Assembly (NCBI GenBank): GCA_902362805.1
Contig: CABIXY010000003.1
Coordinates: 405,140-469,139 of the forward strand
DNA: 64,000 nt
Direction: 5' to 3'
From: Eubacteriaceae bacterium
Lineage (GTDB): Bacteria > Bacillota > Clostridia > Peptostreptococcales > Anaerovoracaceae
This document shows, piece by piece, positions 17,066-26,195 of the stretch. The notes beneath the pieces are model-generated. The model worked only from the letters and a program-made list of their open reading frames with translations, was not told the origin of the DNA and did no database searches. A program made the translations under genes and the position numbers. Numbering within the stretch: the first letter of the stretch is position 1; every line of letters begins with the position of its first letter.

Positions 17066-17173
17066 AATTTTGCAAATCGTTATCTTGTTTATGCTATATT
17101 ATCAAATATTAGAAAATTTTGCAATATATTTTTACAGAAAATTTTGCAAAATTCTTGACTTATTTTACAAAAT
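17066..17173. promoter_or_regulatory. Cluster of four putative GntR operators in a divergent promoter
   Basis: Four copies of the same palindrome lie between the divergent units: 17066-17077 (ATTTTGCAAAT with one change), 17116-17127 (ATTTTGCAATAT), 17141-17152 (perfect ATTTTGCAAAAT) and 17162-17173 (ATTTTACAAAAT). One covers the -35 of the leftward promoter, one lies past its start point, one abuts the -35 of the rightward promoter and one fills its spacer. Confidence 0.65.
17096..17124 (-). promoter_or_regulatory. Promoter of the flavoprotein-peptidase-binding protein unit
   Basis: On the minus strand TTGCAA (17124-17119), a 17-bp spacer and TAATAT (17101-17096). The -35 lies inside an operator copy. 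Confidence 0.5.
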
Positions 17174-17183
17174 GCGGTAAAGT
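17155..17183 (+). promoter_or_regulatory. Promoter of the peptide permease-ATPase operon
   Basis: TTGACT (17155-17160), a 17-bp spacer and TAAAGT (17178-17183). The operator-like ATTTTACAAAAT occupies the spacer. Confidence 0.65.
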
Positions 17184-17227
17184 TATGACAACAAAACGGT
17201 ATTTTAACAAAAAACGGAGGAATTATT

Positions 17228-18160
17228 ATGTATAAGTACGTGATAAAAAGGCTATTATTCACTATCCCCGTTCTGTTTGGAGCAATCTTCCTCGTATTCA
17301 CCATCATGAATATGACCCCGGGAGATCCGGCGACACTGATTCTGGGAATCACCGCCAAACAAGCAGATATCGATGCGCTGAATCACCAGTTAGGCGTAGA
17401 CCAGCCCTTCTTTGTACAATTTTTCAATTACATAAAGGATATGGTCACGCAGTTTGATTTCGGTACATCTTATCGTACGGGAAAACCGGTATTTGATGAA
17501 ATTCTTTCCAGGTTCCCGACTACCTTCTGGCTGGCGCTTCTGTCGATGATCATCAGTTCCATCGTAGGCATTGTCCTCGGTATCGTATCGGCAGTCAAAC
17601 AGTATTCTGTTCTCGACAATACGTTCACTACCCTGGCCATGCTGCTTTCTGCAATTCCAGGCTTTTGGCTGGGACTGATGCTGATGCTGCTATTCTCCCT
17701 GCAGCTTGGCTGGCTTCCATCCAGCGGGATTGACACCTGGGCCGGTTACGTCCTGCCAGTTGTAACTTTGTCCCTGGGAGGAGCGGCCAGCCAGATGCGT
17801 CTGACCAGGTCCACCATGTTGGAAACCATCCGATCCGATTACATAAGAACAGCCAGATCCAAAGGCGCTCCGGAGAACGTGGTCATCTGGAAACACGCAT
17901 TAAAGAACGCGCTGCTTCCTGTCATCACCTCCATGGGCATGAACTTCGGTGCCGGCCTCGGCGGTGCAGTCATCATCGAGACCGTGTTCGGAATGCCGGG
18001 ACTGGGCATGCTGATCGTTAACTCCATCAGACAAAAGGATACGCCCACCGTCATGGCGGCGACGCTGTTCTTGGCATTTCTGTTCTGTCTGGTCATGCTC
18101 GTAGTCGACATCTTGTATGCTTATATTGATCCGAGGATCAAAGCAAAGTATCAGAACTGA
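17228..18160 (+). CDS. Peptide ABC transporter permease (DppB/OppB type)
   Basis: 310-residue inner permease of a family-5 peptide importer. It has the diagnostic N-terminus (YVIKRLLFTIPVLFGAIFLVF) and TPGDPA segment, about six membrane helices, and the EAA-loop region (RSDYIRTARSKGAPENVVIWKHALKNALLP) that docks on the ATPases. It pairs with the permease encoded next. The ATG follows ACGGAGG. Confidence 0.93.
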   Translation: MYKYVIKRLLFTIPVLFGAIFLVFTIMNMTPGDPATLILGITAKQADIDALNHQLGVDQPFFVQFFNYIKDMVTQFDFGTSYRTGKPVFDEILSRFPTTFWLALLSMIISSIVGIVLGIVSAVKQYSVLDNTFTTLAMLLSAIPGFWLGLMLMLLFSLQLGWLPSSGIDTWAGYVLPVVTLSLGGAASQMRLTRSTMLETIRSDYIRTARSKGAPENVVIWKHALKNALLPVITSMGMNFGAGLGGAVIIETVFGMPGLGMLIVNSIRQKDTPTVMAATLFLAFLFCLVMLVVDILYAYIDPRIKAKYQN

Positions 18161-18182
18161 TGCAGGCAGAAAGGAGATAGAA

Positions 18183-19064
18183 ATGAGCGAAGTAAAATTG
18201 AAACCGGCAAAATCGAAGAAAAACAACCAGATGAAGGAAATCTGGCGTAGATTTAGAAAAAGCAAGACGGCCATGCTGGGACTGATCCTCCTTGCCTTTG
18301 TCTTACTGATCGCAATCTTTGCAGATCTGATTGTCCCATATTCAGAGGCAGTCACACAAAATACATCTATGAGACTGCAGGGACCGAGTGCAGAGCATTG
18401 GTTCGGCACAGATAATTTAGGCAGAGACGTCTTTGCCCGTGTCGTCCACGGCTCCCGTTATTCACTGTGGATCGGCGTTTCGACCAGTGTGTTGTCACTG
18501 ATCATTGGCGGTCTCCTGGGAGCAGCAGCAGGTTACTATGGCAAGACAGTTGACAACATTATTATGCGTGTTACCGACGTAGTAATGACTGTGCCTCCTA
18601 TTTTGCTGTCCCTTGCCGTAGTTGCCGCTCTGGGCGCCAATCTGAGAAACCTGCTGATCGCAATTACCATTTCCTGCGTACCGAGCATGGTCAGAATGGT
18701 GCGTTCAGTGGTACTCACCGTAGTTGACCAGGACTACATAGAAGCGGCCAAGTCTTACGGCGCTTCTGATATGAGAGCGATTCTGAAATACGTCATCCCT
18801 AACGCGCTGGGACCGATTATCGTCACGACAACCATGAATGTGGCGGCCATGATTCTCTCCGCAGCGGGACTTTCCTTCCTCGGCATGGGAGTACAGCCGC
18901 CATCACCAGAATGGGGTGCGCTGCTATCAGATGCGAGACAGTTCATGTTCAGTGCGCCTTATCTGCTGTACTTCCCAGGCGTCTTTATCGTCATCGCCGC
19001 TCTCAGCTTTAACCTGGCCGGAGACGGTCTGAGAGATGCGCTGGATCCGAAGTTGAAGAATTAG
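18183..19064 (+). CDS. Peptide ABC transporter permease (DppC/OppC type)
   Basis: 293 residues, the second permease of the importer. Features are the basic N-terminus, the first helix (TAMLGLILLAFVLLIAIFADLI), the motif WFGTDNLGRDVFARVVHGSR and the EAA loop (DYIEAAKSYGASDMRAILKYVIPNALGPI). The frame is open from 18117 inside the previous gene, but ATG 18183 has an AAAGGAG site and begins the family-like sequence. Confidence 0.92.
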   Translation: MSEVKLKPAKSKKNNQMKEIWRRFRKSKTAMLGLILLAFVLLIAIFADLIVPYSEAVTQNTSMRLQGPSAEHWFGTDNLGRDVFARVVHGSRYSLWIGVSTSVLSLIIGGLLGAAAGYYGKTVDNIIMRVTDVVMTVPPILLSLAVVAALGANLRNLLIAITISCVPSMVRMVRSVVLTVVDQDYIEAAKSYGASDMRAILKYVIPNALGPIIVTTTMNVAAMILSAAGLSFLGMGVQPPSPEWGALLSDARQFMFSAPYLLYFPGVFIVIAALSFNLAGDGLRDALDPKLKN

Positions 19065-19080
19065 AAGAAAGGATATACAT

Positions 19081-20070
19081 ATGAAAGAGACTTTCTTAAA
19101 GGTCAGAGACCTAGAAGTAATATATAAGACAGACCTGGAAACCGTATATGCTGTCAACAAAATTTCTTTTGATCTGAATAAGGGCGAGACTCTCGGACTT
19201 GTGGGCGAGACAGGCGCCGGAAAAACAACCTCAGCCCTTTCCATTCTGCGCCTTCTCCCGGAGAGAACTGCCCAGATTGCAGGCGGCGAGATTGAGTTTG
19301 AAGGCCGCAAGCTTTTAGAAATCCCGGAAAAAGAAATGCAGCGAATTCGCGGGGAGAAAATCTCCATGATATTCCAAGATCCCATGACAGCACTGAACCC
19401 TGTTCTGACAGTAGGAGACCAAATCGCAGAATCCCTGCTGCTTCACGACGATAAAGGGAGAGGCAGAGACGTCATCGAAGCTCGTGTAGAAGAAGTGCTG
19501 GAAATGGTTGGCATACCAGCCTCCCGTAAAAAAGACTATCCCCATCAGTTCTCCGGCGGCATGAAACAGCGGGTGGTTATCGCCATCGCCTTGGCCTGCA
19601 ATCCGATGCTGCTGATTGCCGACGAGCCAACCACGGCGCTGGATGTGACCATTCAGGCACAGGTGCTGGCAATGATGAAAGATTTGAAGGATCAGCTGGA
19701 AACCGCTATGATTATGATTACCCACGACCTGGGCATCGTCGCGCAGACTTGTGACAAAGTCGCTGTCATGTATGCGGGAGAAATCATCGAATACGGAACG
19801 GTCGAGGACCTCTTTACCGGAGAGGCGCACCACCCGTATACAGATGGCCTTTTCGGCTCTATTCCGAATCTGGAAGCGGAAGAAGACCGGCTGCACCCTA
19901 TCGAGGGCATGATGCCGGATCCTACCAACCTGCCGTCAGGCTGTGCATTTTCACCTAGATGCCCGAAAGCATCAGAAAAATGCAGGCAGCTCCATCCCGA
20001 TCAGTACACGGTGGGCAGCCACAAAATCAGATGTTTTCTGTATGAGGAAAACAAAGAGGAGGTGAAATAG
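19081..20070 (+). CDS. Peptide ABC transporter ATPase (DppD/OppD type)
   Basis: 329 residues. Walker [11 protein letters not shown]-loop [11 protein letters not shown], signature FSGGMKQRV, Walker [14 protein letters not shown] and switch His in MITHDLG are all intact. The C-terminal oligopeptide extension includes the cysteine-rich [14 protein letters not shown] segment that in this subfamily can bind an iron-sulfur cluster. It powers peptide uptake with the OppF-type ATPase encoded directly after it (no intergenic base). Confidence 0.93.
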   Translation: MKETFLKVRDLEVIYKTDLETVYAVNKISFDLNKGETLGLVGETGAGKTTSALSILRLLPERTAQIAGGEIEFEGRKLLEIPEKEMQRIRGEKISMIFQDPMTALNPVLTVGDQIAESLLLHDDKGRGRDVIEARVEEVLEMVGIPASRKKDYPHQFSGGMKQRVVIAIALACNPMLLIADEPTTALDVTIQAQVLAMMKDLKDQLETAMIMITHDLGIVAQTCDKVAVMYAGEIIEYGTVEDLFTGEAHHPYTDGLFGSIPNLEAEEDRLHPIEGMMPDPTNLPSGCAFSPRCPKASEKCRQLHPDQYTVGSHKIRCFLYEENKEEVK

Positions 20071-21030
20071 ATGAGCCAGCCATTAATCGAATTACAGAAC
20101 CTGACCAAGTATTTTGATATCAGCAAAACAGCGAAGCTACACGCTGTGGACGGCGTCAGCCTCACCATCAATCAGGGTGAAACTCTGGGTGTCGTCGGAG
20201 AATCAGGCTGCGGCAAATCTACTTTGGGAAGAACAGTGCTGAAACTCCATGAGCCGACAGACGGTAAAATCATCTTTGACGGAAAAGATATCACCAATTA
20301 TAGAAAAGGGCAGATACATAAGATCCGCCAGGACATGCAGATGATTTTCCAGGACCCTTACTCCAGCCTCAATCCGAGAATGAGTGTCCAGGATCTGATC
20401 GCAGAACCTCTGCTGATCAACAAAGTCTGCAAAGATAAGAGAGAAGTCTTTGACAAGGTGTCGGAGTTGATGGAGACCGTAGGTCTGGCGGAACGTCTTT
20501 CCAGTGCTTATCCCCATGAATTGGACGGCGGCAGGAGACAGAGAATCGGCGTGGCCAGGGCCTTGGCTCTGAACCCTAAGTTCATCGTCTGCGATGAGCC
20601 GGTTTCTGCTCTGGATGTGTCTATTCAGGCGCAGATTCTCAATCTTTTGATGGATCTGCAGGACGAAAGACATCTGACCTATATGTTCATCACCCATGAC
20701 CTCAGTGTTGTCAGACACATTTCTGATCAGATTGCTGTCATGTACCTGGGAAGATGTGTGGAACTTTGCTCTTCAAAGGAACTGTTCAAAAATCCGCTGC
20801 ACCCGTACACCAAAGCGCTGCTCTCAGCCATTCCAGTTCCAAGCATTGAGATGCGAGACAAGAAAATCGAGGTGATCAAAGGCGAAGTGACAAGTCCGGT
20901 CAATCCGAAGCCGGGATGCAGATTTGCAGCTAGATGTCCACTTGCCAGCGATGAATGCAGAGGGACTGATATCCCATTTGAGGAAATAGAACCGGGACAT
21001 TTTGTTTCCTGCTGCAAGGTAAAAAAATAG
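20071..21030 (+). CDS. Peptide ABC transporter ATPase (DppF/OppF type)
   Basis: 319 residues with Walker [11 protein letters not shown]-loop [12 protein letters not shown], Walker [15 protein letters not shown] and His switch FITHDLSV. The signature reads [11 protein letters not shown] instead of LSGGQ, a variant I associate with clostridial OppF-type subunits; it means one of the two composite ATP sites may be weak. [15 protein letters not shown] segment lies near the C-terminus. The ATG directly follows the stop of the previous gene. Confidence 0.93.
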   Translation: MSQPLIELQNLTKYFDISKTAKLHAVDGVSLTINQGETLGVVGESGCGKSTLGRTVLKLHEPTDGKIIFDGKDITNYRKGQIHKIRQDMQMIFQDPYSSLNPRMSVQDLIAEPLLINKVCKDKREVFDKVSELMETVGLAERLSSAYPHELDGGRRQRIGVARALALNPKFIVCDEPVSALDVSIQAQILNLLMDLQDERHLTYMFITHDLSVVRHISDQIAVMYLGRCVELCSSKELFKNPLHPYTKALLSAIPVPSIEMRDKKIEVIKGEVTSPVNPKPGCRFAARCPLASDECRGTDIPFEEIEPGHFVSCCKVKK

Positions 21031-21042
21031 GGAAAATTTACT

Positions 21043-21207
21043 ATGAATTATAATCAGTTCTATCGGAGAAAAGATAAGTATAAGAGGAAAATCACCCAGC
21101 CTGAGAAAGAAAATGCCCAGAGACTGGGTATTTCCTTTGGAAAAAGTATTTTAGCGGGAATGGTCTGCGGGCTGGTCATCCTGGCCGTCTACAGGCTGTT
21201 CATGTAA
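21043..21207 (+). CDS. Small single-pass membrane protein in the peptide-uptake operon
   Basis: A 54-residue ORF fills the gap between the OppF-type ATPase and the M32 peptidase. It has a strongly basic first third (RRKDKYKRK) and a hydrophobic C-terminal helix (ILAGMVCGLVILAVYRLFM), so it is probably a one-span membrane protein with a cytoplasmic N-terminus. The ribosome binding site is weak (ATAGGGAAAA). No family is recognised. Its position suggests a small accessory of the transporter or an anchor for the peptidase. Confidence 0.55.
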   Translation: MNYNQFYRRKDKYKRKITQPEKENAQRLGISFGKSILAGMVCGLVILAVYRLFM

Positions 21208-21217
21208 AGGTGGTAAG

Positions 21218-22720
21218 ATGGAATTAAATAAGACGATACAGAATTTTAAAGAGCATCAGAAGAAGATGCATGCCTTTGATCACGTCATGAATTTGTTGAC
21301 CTACGATGCGGCAACCGGCATGCCAGCCGGCGCTTCGGATACCCTCAGCGACACTTTAGCTGTGATGAGCGGTGAATCCTACAAGCTGACAGTGAGCGAA
21401 GAGTACAAGGACATGCTGAAGATACTCAACGAGCACAAAGACGAACTGGACTTTCAGACACGCAGAGAGGCAGAGGAATTACGAGAAGAACAGGAAAAAC
21501 TTGCCAAGGTGCCGGAGGAAGAAGTGGTAGCGGCGGCAAAAGCGCAGAACGAAGCGAATCATTATTGGGAGATAGCCAAGAACAAAAATGACTATGAACT
21601 TTTCAAGCCTTATCTTGCAAAACTCATAAAGATTCAAAAGAGTTATGCTGGTTATATCAATCCGGGCGGAGACGTCTATGATACGCTATTGAACGAATTT
21701 GAAAAAGGTATGACCCAGGAACAGATGGATCCTTTCTTTGACGACATCAAAGAAAAACTGGTTCCTTTGATAGCAGCCGTAAAGAAGTCACCTGTTAAGC
21801 CAGACACTTCCTTTTTGGAGGGAACTTTTTCTATTGAAAAACAGAAAGAGTTGTCGGCTTATGTGATGGATCTCATGGGCATCGACAAGGAACGCTGTAC
21901 CCTGCGGGAGACGGAACACCCATTTACCACGGAGTTTTCCAAAAACGATGTCCGCATTACCACGAAGTACAAAGAAGAGGACCTGACCAGCAATCTCTAC
22001 AGTGTCATTCACGAGAGCGGCCATGCCATGTACGAATTATGCGTATCTGACGACCTGCTGCATTCCGCATTGGGTCACGGTGCCACCACGGCGATTCACG
22101 AATCTCAGTCCAGGCTTTGGGAGAACTATATCGGCAGAAGCAGCGCTTTTTGCCAGTTGCTCTTTCCTAAGGTGAAAGCGCTGCTTCCAGAGCAGATGGA
22201 GGGTGTAACAGCTGAAGATTTTTACCGTGCAGTCAATGTGGCTCGCCCCAGCCTGATCAGGACGGAGGCAGACGAATTGACCTATTCTCTCCATGTCCTG
22301 ATTCGCTATGAGATGGAGAAGAAGATTTTTAACGAGGGTCTTTCCGTGGATGATCTGCCGGCAGAGTGGAACAGGCTGTACAAGGAATACCTGGGAGTGG
22401 ATGTGCCCGATGATACCCGCGGCGTTCTGCAAGATGCCCATTGGGCAGGAGGCGCTTTCGGTTACTTCCCTAGCTATGCCCTGGGCACTGCTTATTCTGC
22501 ACAGATTATGAAATATTTGAAAGAGGTAGTGGATTTAGAGAAGTGCTGCTTCGAAGGAGATTTTTCACCAGTCAAAGAGTGGCTCAGTGAGCGGATTTAT
22601 AAACATGGCATGCTGCTGACGGCAGAGGAATTGATAGAAAACACTTGCCATGAGAAATTCGATCCAAACTATTATACGAAGTATCTGACTGATAAGTTTA
22701 CGAGGTTATATAAGTTATGA
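21218..22720 (+). CDS. M32-family metallocarboxypeptidase
   Basis: 500 residues of family M32 (thermostable carboxypeptidase 1 type). The zinc site HESGH is at residues 265-269, followed by the third-ligand and substrate motifs IHESQSRLWE, IRTEADELTYSLHVLIRYE and the GYFPSYALGTAYSAQI block. It removes C-terminal residues from imported peptides, complementing the aminopeptidases nearby. It overlaps the next gene by four bases (ATGA). Confidence 0.93.
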   Translation: MELNKTIQNFKEHQKKMHAFDHVMNLLTYDAATGMPAGASDTLSDTLAVMSGESYKLTVSEEYKDMLKILNEHKDELDFQTRREAEELREEQEKLAKVPEEEVVAAAKAQNEANHYWEIAKNKNDYELFKPYLAKLIKIQKSYAGYINPGGDVYDTLLNEFEKGMTQEQMDPFFDDIKEKLVPLIAAVKKSPVKPDTSFLEGTFSIEKQKELSAYVMDLMGIDKERCTLRETEHPFTTEFSKNDVRITTKYKEEDLTSNLYSVIHESGHAMYELCVSDDLLHSALGHGATTAIHESQSRLWENYIGRSSAFCQLLFPKVKALLPEQMEGVTAEDFYRAVNVARPSLIRTEADELTYSLHVLIRYEMEKKIFNEGLSVDDLPAEWNRLYKEYLGVDVPDDTRGVLQDAHWAGGAFGYFPSYALGTAYSAQIMKYLKEVVDLEKCCFEGDFSPVKEWLSERIYKHGMLLTAEELIENTCHEKFDPNYYTKYLTDKFTRLYKL

Positions 22721-23976
22721 TTGCAGAACTGCAAAAACTAGTTTCTATAGAAAGTGTAGCAAGACCGGGAGAGGAGGGCCTGCCTTATGGGGCGGGTCCT
22801 GCCGCTGCCCTTACCTATGTGCTTTCACTCTGCGAGTCTTTCGGCTTTCGAATTAAAAATGCAGATGGTCTTTATGGTTATGCCGAAATTGGGTCGGGCG
22901 ACGAGCTGATCGGCATCCTCTGCCATCTGGATGTGGTGCCGGCAGGTGAGGGCTGGGATTATCCACCTTATGAGGGTACCTTGATTGGCGATCGCCTCTA
23001 CGGAAGAGGCGTCATCGACGATAAGGGACCTGCGATTGCTTGTATCTACGCTATGAAAGACCTGTTGGACAGTGGCTGCCTTCTGAATAAACGCATCAGG
23101 ATCATCTTTGGCCAGACAGAAGAAAACGGAGAGTGGACTGATATGGCAGCGTACAAACAGTGTGAAGAACTGCCTGCTTATGGATTTACCCCCGACGGAG
23201 ATTTTCCCGCCATCTATGGAGAAAAAGGAATCATGCTGGTAACCGTCTCCATGGACAAAGAAGTCAGCGGGATTCTTTCTATTCGAGGAGGCAGCGCTCC
23301 TAACATGGTGCCGGATAGCTGCGTGGCGGAAGCAGGAGGAAAAACCTTTGAGACGATCGGAAAATCCAGTCACGGATGTGCCCCGTGGATGGGTGACAAT
23401 GCAATTACGAAGATGATGGAACGCCTCTGCATGGAAGGCTTAGACGTACCTTTTGCCAGAATGTACATGGATAAAATCGGCGATTGCCTTCACGGCGAAA
23501 AGATGAACTGCGCTTTTGAAGATGGAGACAGTGGCAAGCTCTCTATGAACGCTGGAATGATCAAAGACCTGGATGAAAAGCTGACGTTATACCTGGATAT
23601 CCGCTATCCTGTTACGTTCCAGTCGGATGAGATCATGGTGATTATCGAAGAAGAATTTGCTCCTTATGAAGTGGAGGTCAGGCTGATTCATCAGCAGAAT
23701 CCCGTATACATGGATAAAAACGGACCGATAATGCGGAGGCTGCTGCAAGCTTATAGGGCGGTGACGGGTGATCTGTCAGCCCCCCTCGTCATTGGCGGCG
23801 GTACTTATGCCCGTGCTATGAATAATATTATCGCCTTTGGTCCCAATATCCCCGGACATCCTAACACAGAGCACGAAAAGAACGAGTACATACTGATTGA
23901 AGATCTGCAGACCATACGAGAGGTGTACAAAAGAGCTTTGGAAGCTCTTGCCTTTTCACAAAACAGTACCAATTAG
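22717..23976 (+). CDS. M20-family dipeptidase (PepV/Sapep type)
   Basis: 419 residues. Metal ligands are visible in GILCHLDVVPAGEGW, the bridging Asp in LYGRGVIDDKGP, the Glu pair in GQTEENGEW, and late His in GPNIPGHPNTEHEKNEY. It should hydrolyse dipeptides such as those left by the other peptidases. The start overlaps the M32 stop (ATGA), so the two peptidases are translationally coupled at the end of the importer operon. Confidence 0.88.
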   Translation: MIAELQKLVSIESVARPGEEGLPYGAGPAAALTYVLSLCESFGFRIKNADGLYGYAEIGSGDELIGILCHLDVVPAGEGWDYPPYEGTLIGDRLYGRGVIDDKGPAIACIYAMKDLLDSGCLLNKRIRIIFGQTEENGEWTDMAAYKQCEELPAYGFTPDGDFPAIYGEKGIMLVTVSMDKEVSGILSIRGGSAPNMVPDSCVAEAGGKTFETIGKSSHGCAPWMGDNAITKMMERLCMEGLDVPFARMYMDKIGDCLHGEKMNCAFEDGDSGKLSMNAGMIKDLDEKLTLYLDIRYPVTFQSDEIMVIIEEEFAPYEVEVRLIHQQNPVYMDKNGPIMRRLLQAYRAVTGDLSAPLVIGGGTYARAMNNIIAFGPNIPGHPNTEHEKNEYILIEDLQTIREVYKRALEALAFSQNSTN

Positions 23977-23984
23977 CGATTATT

Positions 23985-24929
23985 TTACGCATCCTGAGAT
24001 GTCATCGGCAGAATAAAGTCAAGGGCTTTTGAGACCATTTCGAATTGGACCGTCTTTGCGGTACTGATTTCTCCATCTGCACAGAGAAAGAAGTGATCTC
24101 TCTTTGGCTCCAGAGTCAGGCTTTGACATTTTTTGATGGTCAAGATTTCCTCTATAGCGGGGACTTGCAGATGAGTGCCTTTTTTATATCTGGGAAAAAG
24201 GCGCAGGAAAGTCAGGCGGGGTACGTCTTTGATGATGTTGAGATCAAAGAAGCCATCGCTGATCTGAGCCTGCGGAGAGGTGTACATGCCTCCGCCACAA
24301 TAGGAACCGTTGGCGATAGCGCATAGGAGCACTTCATCGTCAATTAATACTTTTCCGTCTTCTATCAGCTTCAGTGCAATACCTTTTTTCTGAAGGAACA
24401 TGCCCATGACAGCCATCAGATAGGCCATAGAGCCGGCAATCAGCGGTTTCTTCTTCAGGCGGCCTGTCAGTTCCACCACATTGCAGTCAAAGCCGATATT
24501 AAACATGTTGATACAATATCGCTCCTGGTAGGTGCCGTTGATAACGCCGCTGTACTTGATCAAGTCTATTTTCTGTGTTGTCCCGCAGAGCTGGGCTTTG
24601 ATGTCCAAAAAATCGCCGGGAAAGTTTCTTACTGTGTCGTTGCCCGTTCCGATTGGAACGCAGCCGACGGCAATATGATCAAAACCTGCTGTGCCGTTAA
24701 CGATTTCATTGTTGGTTCCGTCACCGCCACAGGCGTAAAATCTGGCGGGCAGACCTGACAGGGACTGAGCGGTTTCGCGAGCCTTCCGCTCACCGTCGCC
24801 GACGCCTTTCGTTATGTAGATTTTGGTGCTCACGCCAAGGGTTGCTCCAACCGCTTCGATTTTGGCAGCCAGTTTGTCAATTCCCTTGCCCTGACCGGCT
24901 TTGGGATTTATAAAAAAATAATTGTCCAT
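23985..24929 (-). CDS. Diacylglycerol kinase-family lipid kinase
   Basis: 314 residues of the YegS/BmrU/DagK type. The catalytic domain has NPKAGQGKG at the start, the GGDGTNNE nucleotide-binding loop, and PIGTGND. The C-terminal beta domain contains KKCQSLTLEP and FCADGE-like segments. It phosphorylates diacylglycerol or a related lipid at the membrane. It converges on the M20 gene with only a few bases between the stops. ATG 24929 has a GAGG site about 12 bases upstream. Confidence 0.85.
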   Translation of the reverse strand: MDNYFFINPKAGQGKGIDKLAAKIEAVGATLGVSTKIYITKGVGDGERKARETAQSLSGLPARFYACGGDGTNNEIVNGTAGFDHIAVGCVPIGTGNDTVRNFPGDFLDIKAQLCGTTQKIDLIKYSGVINGTYQERYCINMFNIGFDCNVVELTGRLKKKPLIAGSMAYLMAVMGMFLQKKGIALKLIEDGKVLIDDEVLLCAIANGSYCGGGMYTSPQAQISDGFFDLNIIKDVPRLTFLRLFPRYKKGTHLQVPAIEEILTIKKCQSLTLEPKRDHFFLCADGEISTAKTVQFEMVSKALDFILPMTSQDA

Positions 24930-25048
24930 CCATCATGCCTCATATTCTCAATAATAGATACATTTTAAGACACATTTATTTTAAATTCAAGGCTTTTGGT
25001 GTATAATAGTTCTATAAATTTTACGACATGAAACTAGGGAGGATAATG

Positions 25049-26158
25049 ATGGATCCAAGAGATAAAAAATTAGCAGATCTTCTGGTAAACTATTCCTGCA
25101 GTATCCAGAAAGATGAAAGAATATTGATCGACTACGAAGGGGCGGAATGCAAGCCGCTAGTTAAGCAGATTATCAAAGATGTCTATGCGGCAGGGGGGAA
25201 ACCTTTCGTCAACATACGTGACAGCGAAGTGAATCGAGAAGTGCTGCTGCACTGTGACGAGGAACAGGTCAAGTTTATGAACGACTATCAGATGGCACAG
25301 ATGAAGGGCATGGATGCCTACATCGCTGTCAGAGCAGGAGACAACGTCTCGGAACTGGCTGATGTACCTTCGGAAAAAATCAACCTTTACAACAAGCTGC
25401 TGCGTCCGGTGCTCGATTACAGAGTCAACGACACCAAATGGTGTATTTTGCGATATCCGAATCCGTCCATGGCCCAGTTAGCGGGAACCAGCCAGGAGGC
25501 CTTTGCTGATTTCTTCTATGATGTTTGCACACTGGACTACAGGAAGATGAGCAAAGCCATGGACCCTCTCAAGGAACTTCTTGACAAAACCGACAAGGTC
25601 AACATCAAAGGACCGGGTACCGACTTGGAGTTCTCCATCAAAGGTATCGGTGCGGTGAAATGTGACGGCAAGATGAACATTCCTGACGGAGAGGTCTATA
25701 CGGCACCAGTAAAGAATTCCATGAACGGCTATATCACCTATAATACAGTCTCCCAGGAGCAGGGTTTTACCTATGAGAATATTCGTTTTGATATCAAAAA
25801 CGGAAAAATTGAGAAGGCGACGGCCAATGACACCAAACGAATAAACGAACTTCTCGATACTGATGAAGGAGCAAGATACTTTGGCGAGTTCGCCTTTGGT
25901 CTGAATCCTTACGTCCTTCACCCGATGAAGGATACCCTCTTTGATGAAAAAATCGCAGGCAGTTTCCACCTGACGCCGGGCATGTGCTACGAGGATGCAC
26001 CCAACGGTAACAAATCCGCCGTTCACTGGGATCTGGTACAGATTCAGCGCCCTGAATACGGCGGTGGTGAAATCTGGCTGGACGACAAGCTGATCAGAAA
26101 AGACGGTCTCTTTACCATACCGCAATTAGAAGGATTAAATCCTGAGGATTTGAAATAA
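25049..26158 (+). CDS. M29-family metallo-aminopeptidase (copy 2)
   Basis: 369 residues, the same length as the M29 enzyme at 11030-12139 and alignable along its whole length (MDPRDKKLADLLVNYS against MDVRDIKLSNLLINYS). It has ARYFGEFAFG, LFDEKIAGSFHLTPG and SAVHWDLV. ATGs at 25028 and 25046 are possible, but 25028 lies upstream of the AGGGAGG site and the paralogue starts at the position equivalent to 25049. It is a single gene with its own -10 element (TATAAT, 25002-25007) and terminator, so it may be expressed when copy 1 is repressed. Confidence 0.88.
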   Translation: MDPRDKKLADLLVNYSCSIQKDERILIDYEGAECKPLVKQIIKDVYAAGGKPFVNIRDSEVNREVLLHCDEEQVKFMNDYQMAQMKGMDAYIAVRAGDNVSELADVPSEKINLYNKLLRPVLDYRVNDTKWCILRYPNPSMAQLAGTSQEAFADFFYDVCTLDYRKMSKAMDPLKELLDKTDKVNIKGPGTDLEFSIKGIGAVKCDGKMNIPDGEVYTAPVKNSMNGYITYNTVSQEQGFTYENIRFDIKNGKIEKATANDTKRINELLDTDEGARYFGEFAFGLNPYVLHPMKDTLFDEKIAGSFHLTPGMCYEDAPNGNKSAVHWDLVQIQRPEYGGGEIWLDDKLIRKDGLFTIPQLEGLNPEDLK

Positions 26159-26169
26159 GAGATACAATA

Positions 26170-26195
26170 GGGGCTGCATGCAGCCCCGTTTTTTT
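26170..26195 (+). terminator. Intrinsic terminator after M29 copy 2
   Basis: GGGGCTGCATGCAGCCCC is a perfect palindrome followed by a seven-base T run. Confidence 0.9.
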
